Assembly: GCF_002285435.1 (NCBI RefSeq)
Contig: NZ_NSBT01000037.1
Coordinates: 682,001 to 746,000 of the forward strand
Origin: Actibacterium ureilyticum
GTDB taxonomy: Bacteria > Pseudomonadota > Alphaproteobacteria > Rhodobacterales > Rhodobacteraceae
DNA: 64,000 bases
Reading direction: 5' to 3'
Below, in pieces: positions 27,332 through 35,897 of the stretch (within the stretch, counting starts at the first letter, position 1; each line of letters begins with the position of its first letter). The notes beneath the pieces are model-generated. The model did not search any database. It saw only the letters and a program-made list of their open reading frames with translations, and had not been told where the DNA came from. A program made the translations under genes and the position numbers.

Positions 27332-28258
27332 TCACTTGCGCAGTTTCATGGCGAACAGGCCCTGGGGCCGCAGCATCAGGATGCCCACCACGGTCAGCAG
27401 GGTCAGAACCTTGGCCATCGAGCCCGACAGGAAGAATTCCAGGATCGACTGCGCCTGGCTGATCGAGAATGCGCTGGCGATGGTACCCAACAGGCTGCCC
27501 GCGCCGCCGAAGACGACCACAAGGAAGGTGTCGACGATGTAAAGCTGCCCCGCCGTCGGACCGGTCGAGCCGATCATGGTAAAGGCCGAGCCTGCAACGC
27601 CCGCGACACCGCAGCCGATGGCAAAGGTCATCCGGTCGGTCCAGGCGGTGTTGATGCCCACCGCATCGGCCATGACGCGGTTGTTGTTGATCGCGCGCAC
27701 CTGCTGGCCCCAGCGCGAGCGGTACATCATCACGTAAACCGCCACCGAAATGCCCACGGCCAGCACCATGACGAAGATGCCGTTGATCGGGATCTCGATC
27801 ATGTCGGTCAGCGGAAGCGAGCCGATCATCCAGTCGGGGATGGTCACGCCGACCTCGCGCGCGCCAAAGACCGACCGATAAACCTGTTGCAGGATCAGGC
27901 TAAGCCCCCAGGTCGCCAGAAGCGTGTCCAGCGGGCGCTTGTACAGATGCCGGATCATCGCCCATTCGACGAACATCCCCAAAGCGCCCGACACGACAAA
28001 GGCCAGCGCCATAGCAATGAAGAAATAGATGCTGAACAGCGCAGGCAGATATGCTTCGAAGAAATTCGACAGCAGATAGGTGACATAGGCCCCCAGGATC
28101 ATGAACTCGCCATGGGCCATGTTGATCACGCCCATCTGGCCAAAGATGATGGCCAGCCCAAGCGCCATCAGGACGAAAACCGAAAACAGTATCAGACCGG
28201 CGAAGCCCTGCATCGCGAAGATCGCGGTCAGCTCGCTCATGGAATAGTCGGAGAACAT
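27332..28258 (-). CDS. urtB: urea/short-chain amide ABC transporter permease UrtB
   Basis: 308-residue LivH-type permease: FGQMGVINMAHGEFMILGAY near the N-terminus is the family signature, and FLVVVFGGAGSLLGT near the C-terminus. ATG 28258 (MFSDYSMSE) is preceded by AAAGGTGG, so the longer in-frame start at 28297 is rejected. The preceding gene is urtA, with a 111-base gap. Confidence 0.92.
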   Translation of the reverse strand: MFSDYSMSELTAIFAMQGFAGLILFSVFVLMALGLAIIFGQMGVINMAHGEFMILGAYVTYLLSNFFEAYLPALFSIYFFIAMALAFVVSGALGMFVEWAMIRHLYKRPLDTLLATWGLSLILQQVYRSVFGAREVGVTIPDWMIGSLPLTDMIEIPINGIFVMVLAVGISVAVYVMMYRSRWGQQVRAINNNRVMADAVGINTAWTDRMTFAIGCGVAGVAGSAFTMIGSTGPTAGQLYIVDTFLVVVFGGAGSLLGTIASAFSISQAQSILEFFLSGSMAKVLTLLTVVGILMLRPQGLFAMKLRK

Positions 28259-28369
28259 GGCCACCTTTCCGTTAGCTGGAGAGACCCCATGCCGCACGGG
28301 GATGCGTGAACGGCATGGGGGAAAGGGTCGGCCGGGCCGTCTGGCACCGGACCGGCCGACGGGGAGTGC

Positions 28370-29641
28370 TTATTGGTAGCCTTCGGGGAAGGGATCGGGC
28401 TCGACCAGATCGGCGGTCTCGTACACCACTTCGTACTGGCCATCGGCCTGGGCGCGGCCCACGCGGGTCTTGGACCACAGGTGGTGGTTCTCATGCACCT
28501 TGACGTAGCCTTCGGGCGCGCTGGTCAGCTCGATCTCGGGGCTGGCGGCGCGCACCTTGTCGACATCGAAGGAACCGGCCTTTTCGACCGCCGCCTTCCA
28601 CAGCCACGGGCCAAGATAGGCGGCCTGTGTCACGTCGCCGATCACCATGTCGTCGCCCCACATCTCCTTGAAGGCGGACACGAAGGCTTCGTTGTTGGGA
28701 TTGTCCAGCGACTGGAAGTATTTCATGCAGGCATAGGCGCCCTCGATATTCTCGCCGCCGATGCCGCGGATCTCGTCCTCGGTCACGGAAATGGTCAGCA
28801 GGATCGGGCTTTCCTTGGTCATGTCGATGCCCGCGGCCTTGAGCTGCTTGTAGAAGGCCACGTTCGAGCCGCCCACGACGATGGCATAGATCACGTCGGG
28901 CTTCTTCAGGCGGATCTTGTTGATGACTGAGTTGAACTGGGTGTGGCCCAGCGGATAGTACTCCTCGCCCACGACCTTGCAGCCGTCCATGAAGTTTTCG
29001 ATATGCTTGCGGGCGATCTTGTTCGACGTGCGCGGCCAGATGTAATCCGACCCCAGCAGATAGAAGGATTTCGCGCCCTTGGTCTGATTGACCCAGTCCA
29101 GGCCCGCAATGATCTGCTGCGTGGCTTCCTGGCCGGTATAGATGACGTTCGGGCTTTCCTCGAGCCCCTCGTAGAAGGTCGGATAATACAGGAACCCGTT
29201 ATACTGCTCGAAAACCGGCAGAACCGCCTTGCGGCTGGCCGAGGTCCAGCAGCCCATGACCGACGCGACCTTGTCGTTCACCAGAAGCTTCTTGGCCTTC
29301 TCGGCGAAGGTCGGCCAGTCGGACGCGCCGTCTTCCTGGATGTATTCGATCTTGCGCCCCAGGATGCCGCCCTGCGCGTTGATCTGTTCGATGGCCAGCT
29401 TTTCGGCCTGAACCGAACCGGTTTCGGAAATCGCCATCGTGCCGGTCACCGAATGCAGAATGCCGATTGTCACGGTGTCATCGGTCACCGCCAGCCCGGT
29501 TGTGTTGATTTCGGCGGTCGGGAAATCTTGCGCCCGCAGAAACTTCGGCGTGAACAGCGACGCGCTCAGCGCCGCACCCCCGGCCAGCACGGCGCGGCGG
29601 CTCATACCTGCGTAATTCTTGGGTTTTTCGTTCTCGGACAT
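28370..29641 (-). CDS. urtA: urea/short-chain amide substrate-binding protein UrtA
   Basis: 423 residues. The N-terminus MSENEKPKNYAGMSRRAVLAGGAALS has a twin-arginine signal (SRRAVLAGG), unusual for this role, where Sec export is common, and suggests folding before export. The mature part matches the UrtA/FmdD class of branched-chain-type binding proteins: GILHSVTGTMAISE, QEDGASDWPTFAEKA, MGCWTSASRKAVLPVFE, YLGPWLWKAAVEKAGSFDVD. First gene of the operon urtABCDE-fmdA-fmdB. Divergent from the kinase gene at 29915, with a palindromic site in the 273-base gap. Confidence 0.92.
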   Translation of the reverse strand: MSENEKPKNYAGMSRRAVLAGGAALSASLFTPKFLRAQDFPTAEINTTGLAVTDDTVTIGILHSVTGTMAISETGSVQAEKLAIEQINAQGGILGRKIEYIQEDGASDWPTFAEKAKKLLVNDKVASVMGCWTSASRKAVLPVFEQYNGFLYYPTFYEGLEESPNVIYTGQEATQQIIAGLDWVNQTKGAKSFYLLGSDYIWPRTSNKIARKHIENFMDGCKVVGEEYYPLGHTQFNSVINKIRLKKPDVIYAIVVGGSNVAFYKQLKAAGIDMTKESPILLTISVTEDEIRGIGGENIEGAYACMKYFQSLDNPNNEAFVSAFKEMWGDDMVIGDVTQAAYLGPWLWKAAVEKAGSFDVDKVRAASPEIELTSAPEGYVKVHENHHLWSKTRVGRAQADGQYEVVYETADLVEPDPFPEGYQ

Positions 29642-29727
29642 CTCGTCTCCTAGTCAGTCAGGTGGGTTTCGGACGGCGTCTGATGCGCCACTGACAAGAA
29701 GGCTGGCAGCAATTTCTGCGCCGCAAT

Positions 29728-29745
29728 ATACGTAAGATGACGTAT
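29728..29745. promoter_or_regulatory. dyad ATACGT-N6-ACGTAT in the urtA/kinase divergent region
   Basis: Perfect 6-bp inverted repeat, 87 bases before the urtA ATG and 170 before the kinase ATG. It is a good candidate binding site for the LuxR-type response regulator encoded at 33255. The rest of the gap (29642-29914) shows no gene. Confidence 0.5.
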
Positions 29746-29914
29746 TTGGTTGCGCGTTTTTCCTCCTAAGAATGGGTGGAGCGGTTCGGGAAGGGACAGC
29801 TGCAACGGCGGGCGCGATCATATCGAACGCCATGGTTCCCTTCGCGGATGGCACTTGTCGGGACCTGTCGCGCGGGCGCGGGTCCGCGCGGCACGGGGAG
29901 CATAGTGGAGACCC

Positions 29915-32900
29915 ATGGCTGTTACGTACAGAGCTACTGGGGGTCGCCGGAATTACAATCGGTGGGTCGCCAACGAAACGATGGAAGATTTCGCGCTGCG
30001 CTATACCGCGCGCCGGGCGCGACGGTGGAGCTATGGCCGGGTCGCCAATACCGCGCTCGGGTCGATCTCGTTCCTGGCGCTCGAGGCCATCGGCGGCGCG
30101 ATCACCCTGACCTATGGGTTCGATGCCGCGATCATCGCGATCATGCTGGCGGGGCTGATCCTGTTCCTGACGGGGCTGCCGATCAGCTATTACGCGGCGC
30201 GCTATGGCGTCGATATCGACCTGCTGACGCGGGGCGCCGGCTTTGGCTATATCGGGTCGACCATCACGTCGCTGATCTATGCCAGCTTCACATTCATCTT
30301 CTTCGCGCTCGAGGCCGCGATCCTGGCCTTTGCCATCGATTTTTGTTTCGGCATCCCGGTCTTTCTGGGCTATCTGCTGTCGGCGCTGGTCGTCATTCCG
30401 CTGGTGGTGAACGGGTTTTCCAAGATCTCGTCATTTCAGGCCTGGACCCAGCCGCTGTGGATCGTGCTGCATATCCTGCCCTTCGCGCTGCTGGCCTATA
30501 GCGGGGTCGATGTGGCGATCTGGACCGAGTTCACCGGCGAACGCGGCGGCAACGGCCCCACGGTGATGATGATCGGTGCGGCAATGGGGGTGGTGCTGTC
30601 GCTGATCGCGCAGATCGGCGAACAGGTGGATTTCCTGCGCTTCCTGCGCGAGCCGAAAACCCCGCAGGAAAAGCGGCGCTGGTGGGTTGCCCTGCTGGCG
30701 GCGGGGCCGGGCTGGACCGTGCTGGGCGTGGCCAAGATGCTGGCGGGATCGTTCCTGCTGACCCTGGCGATCACCGCCCTTGTCCCGCCGCGCAACGCGA
30801 CCGACCCGACACAGATGTATTTCACCGCCTTCGAACGCGCGCTGGCCTCGCCCATGGCCGCGCTGGCGCTGACCGGGGCCTTTGTGATCCTCAGCCAGTT
30901 GAAGATCAACGTGACCAACGCCTATGCGGGGTCGATCGCGTGGTCGAACTTCTTCTCGCGGCTGACCCATTCGCATCCGGGGCGGGTGATCTGGCTGGTC
31001 TTTAACGTGGCGATTGCCTTGCTGCTGATGGAACTGGGCGTCTTTCACGCCATCGAATCCATCCTGGGGCTTTATTCGCATGTGGCGCTGGCCTGGATCG
31101 GGGCGCTGACGGCGGATCTGGTGGTCAACAAGCCCCTGGGCCTGAGCCCCAAGGGCATCGAGTTTCGCCGCGCGCATCTTTACGACATCAACCCGGTCGG
31201 CACCGGCGCGATGCTGATGGCGGTGATCGTGTCCATCGTCGCGCTGCTGGGACTGATGGGCGACCTGGCACAGGCGTTCTCGTCGGTCATCGCGCTGGCG
31301 GCGGCCTTTGTCACCGCGCCGCTGATCGCCTGGCGCACCAATGGCCGCTATTACATCGCGCGCCCGGTCCCTGCGCCCGCCGCGCCGCAGGACGCGCAGA
31401 CCGGCACCTGCTGTGTCTGCGAATACCGGTTCGACCCCGAGGACATGACCGATTGCCCGTTCTATGCCGGGCCGATCTGTTCGCTCTGCTGCACGTTGGA
31501 TGCGTCCTGCCGGGACAGTTGCAAACCACAGGCCCGGCTGGGGGCGATGTTCGTGGCGGCGCTGCAACGCAACCTGCCGCCGCGCATCGCCGACGCGCTG
31601 ATGTCGCGGCTGTCGGTCTTCTTCATCGCGACGGCCGTGCCCGCGTCGATCTTTGCCGCCGTGCTGCTGGTCATACGCGGCAAGGCGGGGACCGAACAGC
31701 TGGACGCGGTTCTGGCGATCATCTTTTCCAGCGTGCTGGTGGTGATCGGGATCATCGTCTGGACCCTGATCCTGACCACCGAAAGCCACCACAAGGCCCG
31801 CGACGAGGCCGATGTGCAGACCCAGCGCCTGCTGCGCGAGGTCCGCGCGCATGAACGCACCGATGCCGCGCTGCAGGCCGCCAAGGAAAAGGCCGAGGCC
31901 GCGAACTTGGCCAAGACCCGTTACATGGCCGGGATCAGCCATGAATTGCGCACGCCGCTGAACGCGATCTATGGCTATGCGCAGCTTCTGGAACAGGACC
32001 ATGACCTGCAACCGGCGCAACGCGACGCGGTACTGACGATCCGCCGCAGCTCGGAGCATCTGGCCGGGCTGATCGAGAACCTGCTGGACATCTCGAAGAT
32101 CGAAGCCGGCCGGCTGGAACTGCATCGCGACCGGATCAACCTGCCCGCCCTGCTGCACCAGATCACCGCGATCTTCGAACGGCAGGCCCGCGAAAAGGGC
32201 ATCGCCTTCGACATCCAGACCAGCCCGAACCTGCCCGAATGGGTCGATTTCGACGAGAAGCGCCTGCGCCAGATCATCATCAACCTGCTATCGAATGCCA
32301 TTTCCTATACCGACCGGGGGGCGGTCAGGCTGAAGATCAAGTACCGCAACGAGGTCGCGTTGATCGAGGTTTCGGACACCGGCATCGGCATCGACCCCGA
32401 CCAGATCGACCGGATCTGGAAACCGTTCGAACGCTTTGCCCCGCATGCGGCGGGCGGCTCGGGCCTGGGGCTGACAATCACCCGGCTGCTGGTCGAGATC
32501 CTGGGCGGCGAGATCACCGTCGACAGCACCAAGGGCCAAGGCACGACCTTTGCGGTGCGGCTGATGCTGCCGTCGGTCGTTGGCGCCAATGCGCTGCGTG
32601 CGGGCTGGGCACGGCCGGAAAAGATCACCGCGACGGGCTATGCCGGGCCGCGCAAGACGGTGATGGTGGTCGATGACGATCTGGACCACCTGCGGCTGCT
32701 GGAAACCGTGCTGAAACCCATGGGGTTCCTGGTGCAATCGGCCCGGGACGCCGAAACCGCCCTGTCGATGCTGGGCGATTTCAGCCCCGACCTGTTCGTG
32801 CTGGATATCGACATGCCAGGCATCACCGGCTGGGAATTCGCCGAAACCCTGCGCGCCCAGCCACAGCACCGGTCGAGCCCCATCATCATGGTCACCGGTC

Positions 32901-33265
32901 ACGCGCTCGAGGCGCGCCAGGCGACCCATCACGAGACCTTGTGCGATGCCTTTATCGTCAAACCCTATTCGCTGAACGATTTCGTGATGCGTGCGGCGGG
33001 GCTGATGCGGCTGCAACTGTTGTCCGAGGCTGACAGCCCCACCCCCGCCCCCGCCGCGCGCGCGATCCCGGACGAGGCGTTGGCGCGGCTGCTGACCCTG
33101 GCCGAGATCGGCCATGCCGCGGGCCTGAAACACGCGCTCGACACGCTGGAACAGGCCGGTCAGATCGCGCCCGACACGCTGGCCACGCTTCGCACGTTCC
33201 TTGCGGCCTTCGACCTGCCCGCCGTTGCCCGCCATCTGAGGGAGATGACACGGAATGCTGCCTGA
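29915..33265 (+). CDS. NCS1 transporter-like sensor fused to hybrid histidine kinase with receiver
   Basis: 1116 residues. Residues about 40-480 form an NCS1 (nucleobase:cation symporter) transporter-like domain with about twelve helices (NTALGSISFLALEAIGGAIT; LLTRGAGFGYIGS). Residues 498-540 are a Cys-rich knot (CCVCEY, DCPFYAGPICSLCC, SCRDSC), likely metal-binding. Two more helices (about 563-620) and a coiled coil lead to HisKA with phospho-accepting His676 (ISHELRTPLN), HATPase (NLLSNAISYT, DTGIGID, GSGLGLTI) and a receiver with Asp964 (LDIDMPG). It probably senses an amide- or purine-like ligand, by transport or binding. ATG 29915 has GGAG upstream; 29981 is an alternative. Divergent from urtA; overlaps the response regulator by 11 bases. 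Confidence 0.9.
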   Translation: MAVTYRATGGRRNYNRWVANETMEDFALRYTARRARRWSYGRVANTALGSISFLALEAIGGAITLTYGFDAAIIAIMLAGLILFLTGLPISYYAARYGVDIDLLTRGAGFGYIGSTITSLIYASFTFIFFALEAAILAFAIDFCFGIPVFLGYLLSALVVIPLVVNGFSKISSFQAWTQPLWIVLHILPFALLAYSGVDVAIWTEFTGERGGNGPTVMMIGAAMGVVLSLIAQIGEQVDFLRFLREPKTPQEKRRWWVALLAAGPGWTVLGVAKMLAGSFLLTLAITALVPPRNATDPTQMYFTAFERALASPMAALALTGAFVILSQLKINVTNAYAGSIAWSNFFSRLTHSHPGRVIWLVFNVAIALLLMELGVFHAIESILGLYSHVALAWIGALTADLVVNKPLGLSPKGIEFRRAHLYDINPVGTGAMLMAVIVSIVALLGLMGDLAQAFSSVIALAAAFVTAPLIAWRTNGRYYIARPVPAPAAPQDAQTGTCCVCEYRFDPEDMTDCPFYAGPICSLCCTLDASCRDSCKPQARLGAMFVAALQRNLPPRIADALMSRLSVFFIATAVPASIFAAVLLVIRGKAGTEQLDAVLAIIFSSVLVVIGIIVWTLILTTESHHKARDEADVQTQRLLREVRAHERTDAALQAAKEKAEAANLAKTRYMAGISHELRTPLNAIYGYAQLLEQDHDLQPAQRDAVLTIRRSSEHLAGLIENLLDISKIEAGRLELHRDRINLPALLHQITAIFERQAREKGIAFDIQTSPNLPEWVDFDEKRLRQIIINLLSNAISYTDRGAVRLKIKYRNEVALIEVSDTGIGIDPDQIDRIWKPFERFAPHAAGGSGLGLTITRLLVEILGGEITVDSTKGQGTTFAVRLMLPSVVGANALRAGWARPEKITATGYAGPRKTVMVVDDDLDHLRLLETVLKPMGFLVQSARDAETALSMLGDFSPDLFVLDIDMPGITGWEFAETLRAQPQHRSSPIIMVTGHALEARQATHHETLCDAFIVKPYSLNDFVMRAAGLMRLQLLSEADSPTPAPAARAIPDEALARLLTLAEIGHAAGLKHALDTLEQAGQIAPDTLATLRTFLAAFDLPAVARHLREMTRNAA

Positions 33266-34172
33266 TCCGTTCGCAACGACCCGCCGCTCGATCGCCCTGG
33301 TCATAGATGACGCGCCCGAAACGCTGGGCCTTGTGTCCCGCGCGCTGGAGGAAAGCGGCATGACCGTGCTGGTCGCGCGCTCGGGGCAGGAAGGCATCGA
33401 CCTGGCCCAAAGGGTTCAGCCCGACGTCATCCTGCTGGACGCGATCATGCCCGGGATGGATGGGTTCGAAACCTGCCGCCTGCTCAAGGCGCCGCCGGTA
33501 TCGCAGCACGCGCCGGTGATCTTCATGACCGGCATGTCGGATTCCGAACACATCCTGCGCGGGCTCAAGGCGGGCGGGGTCGATTACATCACCAAGCCCG
33601 TCGTGCTGGACGAGCTGATCGCCCGCATCACCACCCATGTGCTGAACGCGCGCGCGATCAATTCGGCCCGTGTCGCACTGGAATATGCCGGACAGAACGT
33701 GCTGGCCTTTACCGCGCAGGGGCATCTGACCTGGGGCACCCCGACCGCGCTTGCGCTGCTGGACCGCCCGCAAAGCGCGGCGACGGTCAGCCAGTCGCGG
33801 GCGCAGGGGCCCACGCGCGATTGGCTTGCCTCGCTGTTTCTGAACCCGATGTCGGGCACGCTGCCGCATCTGGCCGGGGGGCTGACCATGATCTATCTGG
33901 GCCAGTCCGATGGCGAGGTCGTGATCCGCATCCGCGACATGACCGACAACAACGACACCCGGCGGCTTGCCCGGTCCTTTGGCCTGACCGACCGCGAGGC
34001 CGAGGTGCTGCTGTGGCTGTCACACGGCAAGACCAACCGCGACATCGCCGAGATCCTGACCCTGAGCGCGCGCACGGTGAACAAGCACCTAGAGCAGATC
34101 TTCCACAAGATGGGCGTCGACAACCGCACATCGGCCGCCGTCATGGCCGACCGCATTCTGCAAAACGCCTAG
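33255..34172 (+). CDS. response regulator, receiver plus LuxR-type HTH
   Basis: 305 residues. Receiver domain (about 13-130) with phospho-accepting Asp62 in VILLDAIMPGMDG and Lys in ITKPV; middle region of about 100 residues (140-235) not assigned; C-terminal LuxR/NarL HTH (about 238-300: LTDREAEVLLWLSHGKTNRDIAEIL, VNKHLEQIFHKMGVDNRT). Partner of the preceding kinase (11-base overlap). Probable target is the divergent urt-fmd promoter. The middle region may be a sensory or dimerisation domain. The end overlaps the convergent TetR gene by 4 bases. Confidence 0.9.
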   Translation: MLPDPFATTRRSIALVIDDAPETLGLVSRALEESGMTVLVARSGQEGIDLAQRVQPDVILLDAIMPGMDGFETCRLLKAPPVSQHAPVIFMTGMSDSEHILRGLKAGGVDYITKPVVLDELIARITTHVLNARAINSARVALEYAGQNVLAFTAQGHLTWGTPTALALLDRPQSAATVSQSRAQGPTRDWLASLFLNPMSGTLPHLAGGLTMIYLGQSDGEVVIRIRDMTDNNDTRRLARSFGLTDREAEVLLWLSHGKTNRDIAEILTLSARTVNKHLEQIFHKMGVDNRTSAAVMADRILQNA

Positions 34173-34777
34173 AGCCGGGCGGCGATCTCTTTCGCGACGC
34201 GGGCAAAGCTGGCGTCGCGCGACACCTGCGCCGCCACGATGGCGCCGTCGATCAGAACCGTCATCTGCCGCACCAGCGCGCCGGGGTCGCTGAACCCCAT
34301 TTCCAATGCCTGCGCGTGCAGCCACAGGTTCAGATGCGACTTGTGCGATGCCACCGCCGCGCGCAGGCGGTCGTCCTCGGAATTGCTTTCGCTGATCGCG
34401 TTGATGAACGGGCAGCCATAGAATTCGGGATCGCTGAACCAAAGCTCCAGGATATCGAAGACGCTGGCGATCTTCTGCGCGGGCGTCCCGGCGGTCTTGT
34501 TCAACTGGCCGAAGAACCAGCTGCGCCAGGCCTGCCCCTCGCGCTCCAGCACCGCCTCGATCAGGTTGTCCTTGGATTTGAAATGCGCATACAGCGTCGA
34601 TTTCGCGGTGCCCGCGTGATGGGCGATGGTGTCGACGCCGGTGGCGGCGAACCCGTTGTGACAGAACAGCTCGGTCGCCGCGCTGAGGATGCGGTCCCGC
34701 GGGGTATCTGCGGGCTGGCCGATACAGCTCCAGGCGGCGGGACTGCGGTTCGCGGGGATATCGGGATTGATGTTCAT
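34169..34777 (-). CDS. TetR/AcrR-family transcriptional regulator
   Basis: 202 residues from ATG 34777 (MNINPDIPAN); a GTG four codons upstream is possible. HTH at about 25-75: RILSAATELFCHNGFAATGVDTIAHHAGTAKSTLYAHFKSKDNLIEAV. C-terminal ligand domain with WFFGQLNKTAG and FYGCPFINAISE, as in TetR_C regulators of short-chain metabolite genes. Divergent from the ABC operon starting near 35065, with several palindromes in between that are probable operators. Ligand unknown. Confidence 0.85.
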   Translation of the reverse strand: MNINPDIPANRSPAAWSCIGQPADTPRDRILSAATELFCHNGFAATGVDTIAHHAGTAKSTLYAHFKSKDNLIEAVLEREGQAWRSWFFGQLNKTAGTPAQKIASVFDILELWFSDPEFYGCPFINAISESNSEDDRLRAAVASHKSHLNLWLHAQALEMGFSDPGALVRQMTVLIDGAIVAAQVSRDASFARVAKEIAARL

Positions 34778-34842
34778 GTCGGGTGGCACGCAATCGTGGT
34801 GAGTCTGATTCTGTCCACACTACTAAATGAAGCACCGCAGTT

Positions 34843-34858
34843 CGAACAGACCTGTTCG
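34843..34858. promoter_or_regulatory. palindrome CGAACAGACCTGTTCG
   Basis: Perfect 7-bp arms with a 2-base centre, 66 bases upstream of the TetR ATG. It shares the core ACAG-NN-CTGT with the palindromes at 35013 and 35721, which suggests TetR operator sites. Confidence 0.5.
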
Positions 34859-34920
34859 ATCTTTTTATCCACAGCCCGATCCGCGAGTCGACCGCCCAGA
34901 CATTAATCAACGCCAGAAAA

Positions 34921-34932
34921 AATACGCGTATT
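34921..34932. promoter_or_regulatory. palindrome AATACGCGTATT
   Basis: Perfect 12-base palindrome preceded by an A-run, in the 275- to 287-base TetR/ABC divergent gap. A second one, TTGCGCGCAA, lies at 34943-34952. No regulator can be named for them. Confidence 0.35.
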
Positions 34933-35012
34933 GCTGCTTAAATTGCGCGCAAACCGTCCCGAAGCGCGATGGCGAATTGACTCGATTTGCGCGGGCCGCG
35001 TTCGATGAACAA

Positions 35013-35024
35013 GACAGATCTGTC
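35013..35024. promoter_or_regulatory. palindrome GACAGATCTGTC, probable TetR operator
   Basis: Perfect 12-base palindrome 41 bases upstream of the ATPase start at 35065, where a repressor would block transcription or elongation. The same 12 bases occur again at 35722-35733 inside the ATPase gene. Confidence 0.5.
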
Positions 35025-35064
35025 CAATCGGGGGAATGGCGTGGGACGTGCAGGCGAGATTGAA

Positions 35065-35874
35065 ATGGTGAAATCGGACAGCACCGATGCCCGCCTGCCG
35101 CGCCGCAGCGGGGCCACCACGGCCCGCACCGATGTCTCGATCCGCGGCGTGACGCATGCCTATGGCCATGCCGGGCCACCGGTCCTGAGCGGCGTCGACC
35201 TGGAGATCGCCAGCGGCGAAATCGTGGCCCTGATCGGGCGGTCGGGCAGCGGCAAGTCGACCTTGCTGCATATCGTGGCGGGGCTGCTGAAACCGAAGGA
35301 TGGCGCGGTCTGGATCGGCGGCCAACGGGTGCAGAAACCATCCGCCGACTGGGTGATGATGTTCCAGTCACCTTCCTTGTTTCCTTGGATGAACGTGGCG
35401 CAAAACACTGGACTCGGGCTGCGCTATGCGGGCCAGCGCGCGGGTGCGGCCGCACGGATCGCCGAGGTGCTGGCGCTGGTCGATCTTGCGGCCCTGGCCG
35501 ACCGCAATGTGCAGGACCTGTCGGGGGGCCAGCAACAGCGCGTGGCGCTGGCCCGGTCGATCGCCACCGAACCGGGGTTGCTGCTGTTGGACGAGCCGTT
35601 CTCGGCGCTCGACATCTTCACCCGGCGGGCGTTGCAGAACGATGTGCGCCGGATCGCGCAGACGCTTGGTCTGACACTGGTACTGGTGACGCATGACGTG
35701 GCCGAGGCGGTCCAGATGGCAGACAGATCTGTCTTGCTGGCCGAGGGCGGACGGATCACCGCAGACACACCGATCACGCTGACCGAGGCGGACCGGCACA
35801 CACACTCACGCGATTTCCAGAAAGAGGTGACGCGCCTGCGCACGCTTTATTCGGAAGTCGCCGGAATGGGCTGA
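35065..35874 (+). CDS. ABC importer ATPase, NitT/TauT family
   Basis: 269 residues from ATG 35065 (MVKSDSTDA), with AGGCGAG upstream; an in-frame ATG at 35005 is possible but would place the GACAGATCTGTC palindrome inside the gene. Motifs: GRSGSGKST, FQSPSLFPWMNV, LSGGQQQRVALARSI, LLLLDEPFSALD, THDVAEAVQMAD. This is the SsuB/TauB/NrtD type. First gene of an operon with a CmpA/NrtA-like binding protein, a permease, OsmC, flavoprotein, rhodanese, HCCA isomerase and ANTAR genes. Substrate unknown. A second copy of the palindrome lies at 35721-35734 within the codons for MADRSVLL. Confidence 0.88.
   Translation: MVKSDSTDARLPRRSGATTARTDVSIRGVTHAYGHAGPPVLSGVDLEIASGEIVALIGRSGSGKSTLLHIVAGLLKPKDGAVWIGGQRVQKPSADWVMMFQSPSLFPWMNVAQNTGLGLRYAGQRAGAAARIAEVLALVDLAALADRNVQDLSGGQQQRVALARSIATEPGLLLLDEPFSALDIFTRRALQNDVRRIAQTLGLTLVLVTHDVAEAVQMADRSVLLAEGGRITADTPITLTEADRHTHSRDFQKEVTRLRTLYSEVAGMG
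35721..35734. promoter_or_regulatory. intragenic palindrome AGACAGATCTGTCT
   Basis: Perfect 14-base palindrome containing the same 12 bases as 35013-35024, inside the ATPase reading frame. It may be a downstream auxiliary operator for looping by the TetR protein, or chance. Confidence 0.35.
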
Positions 35875-35897
35875 CACAACAGGTTTTGGGGGCAAAC

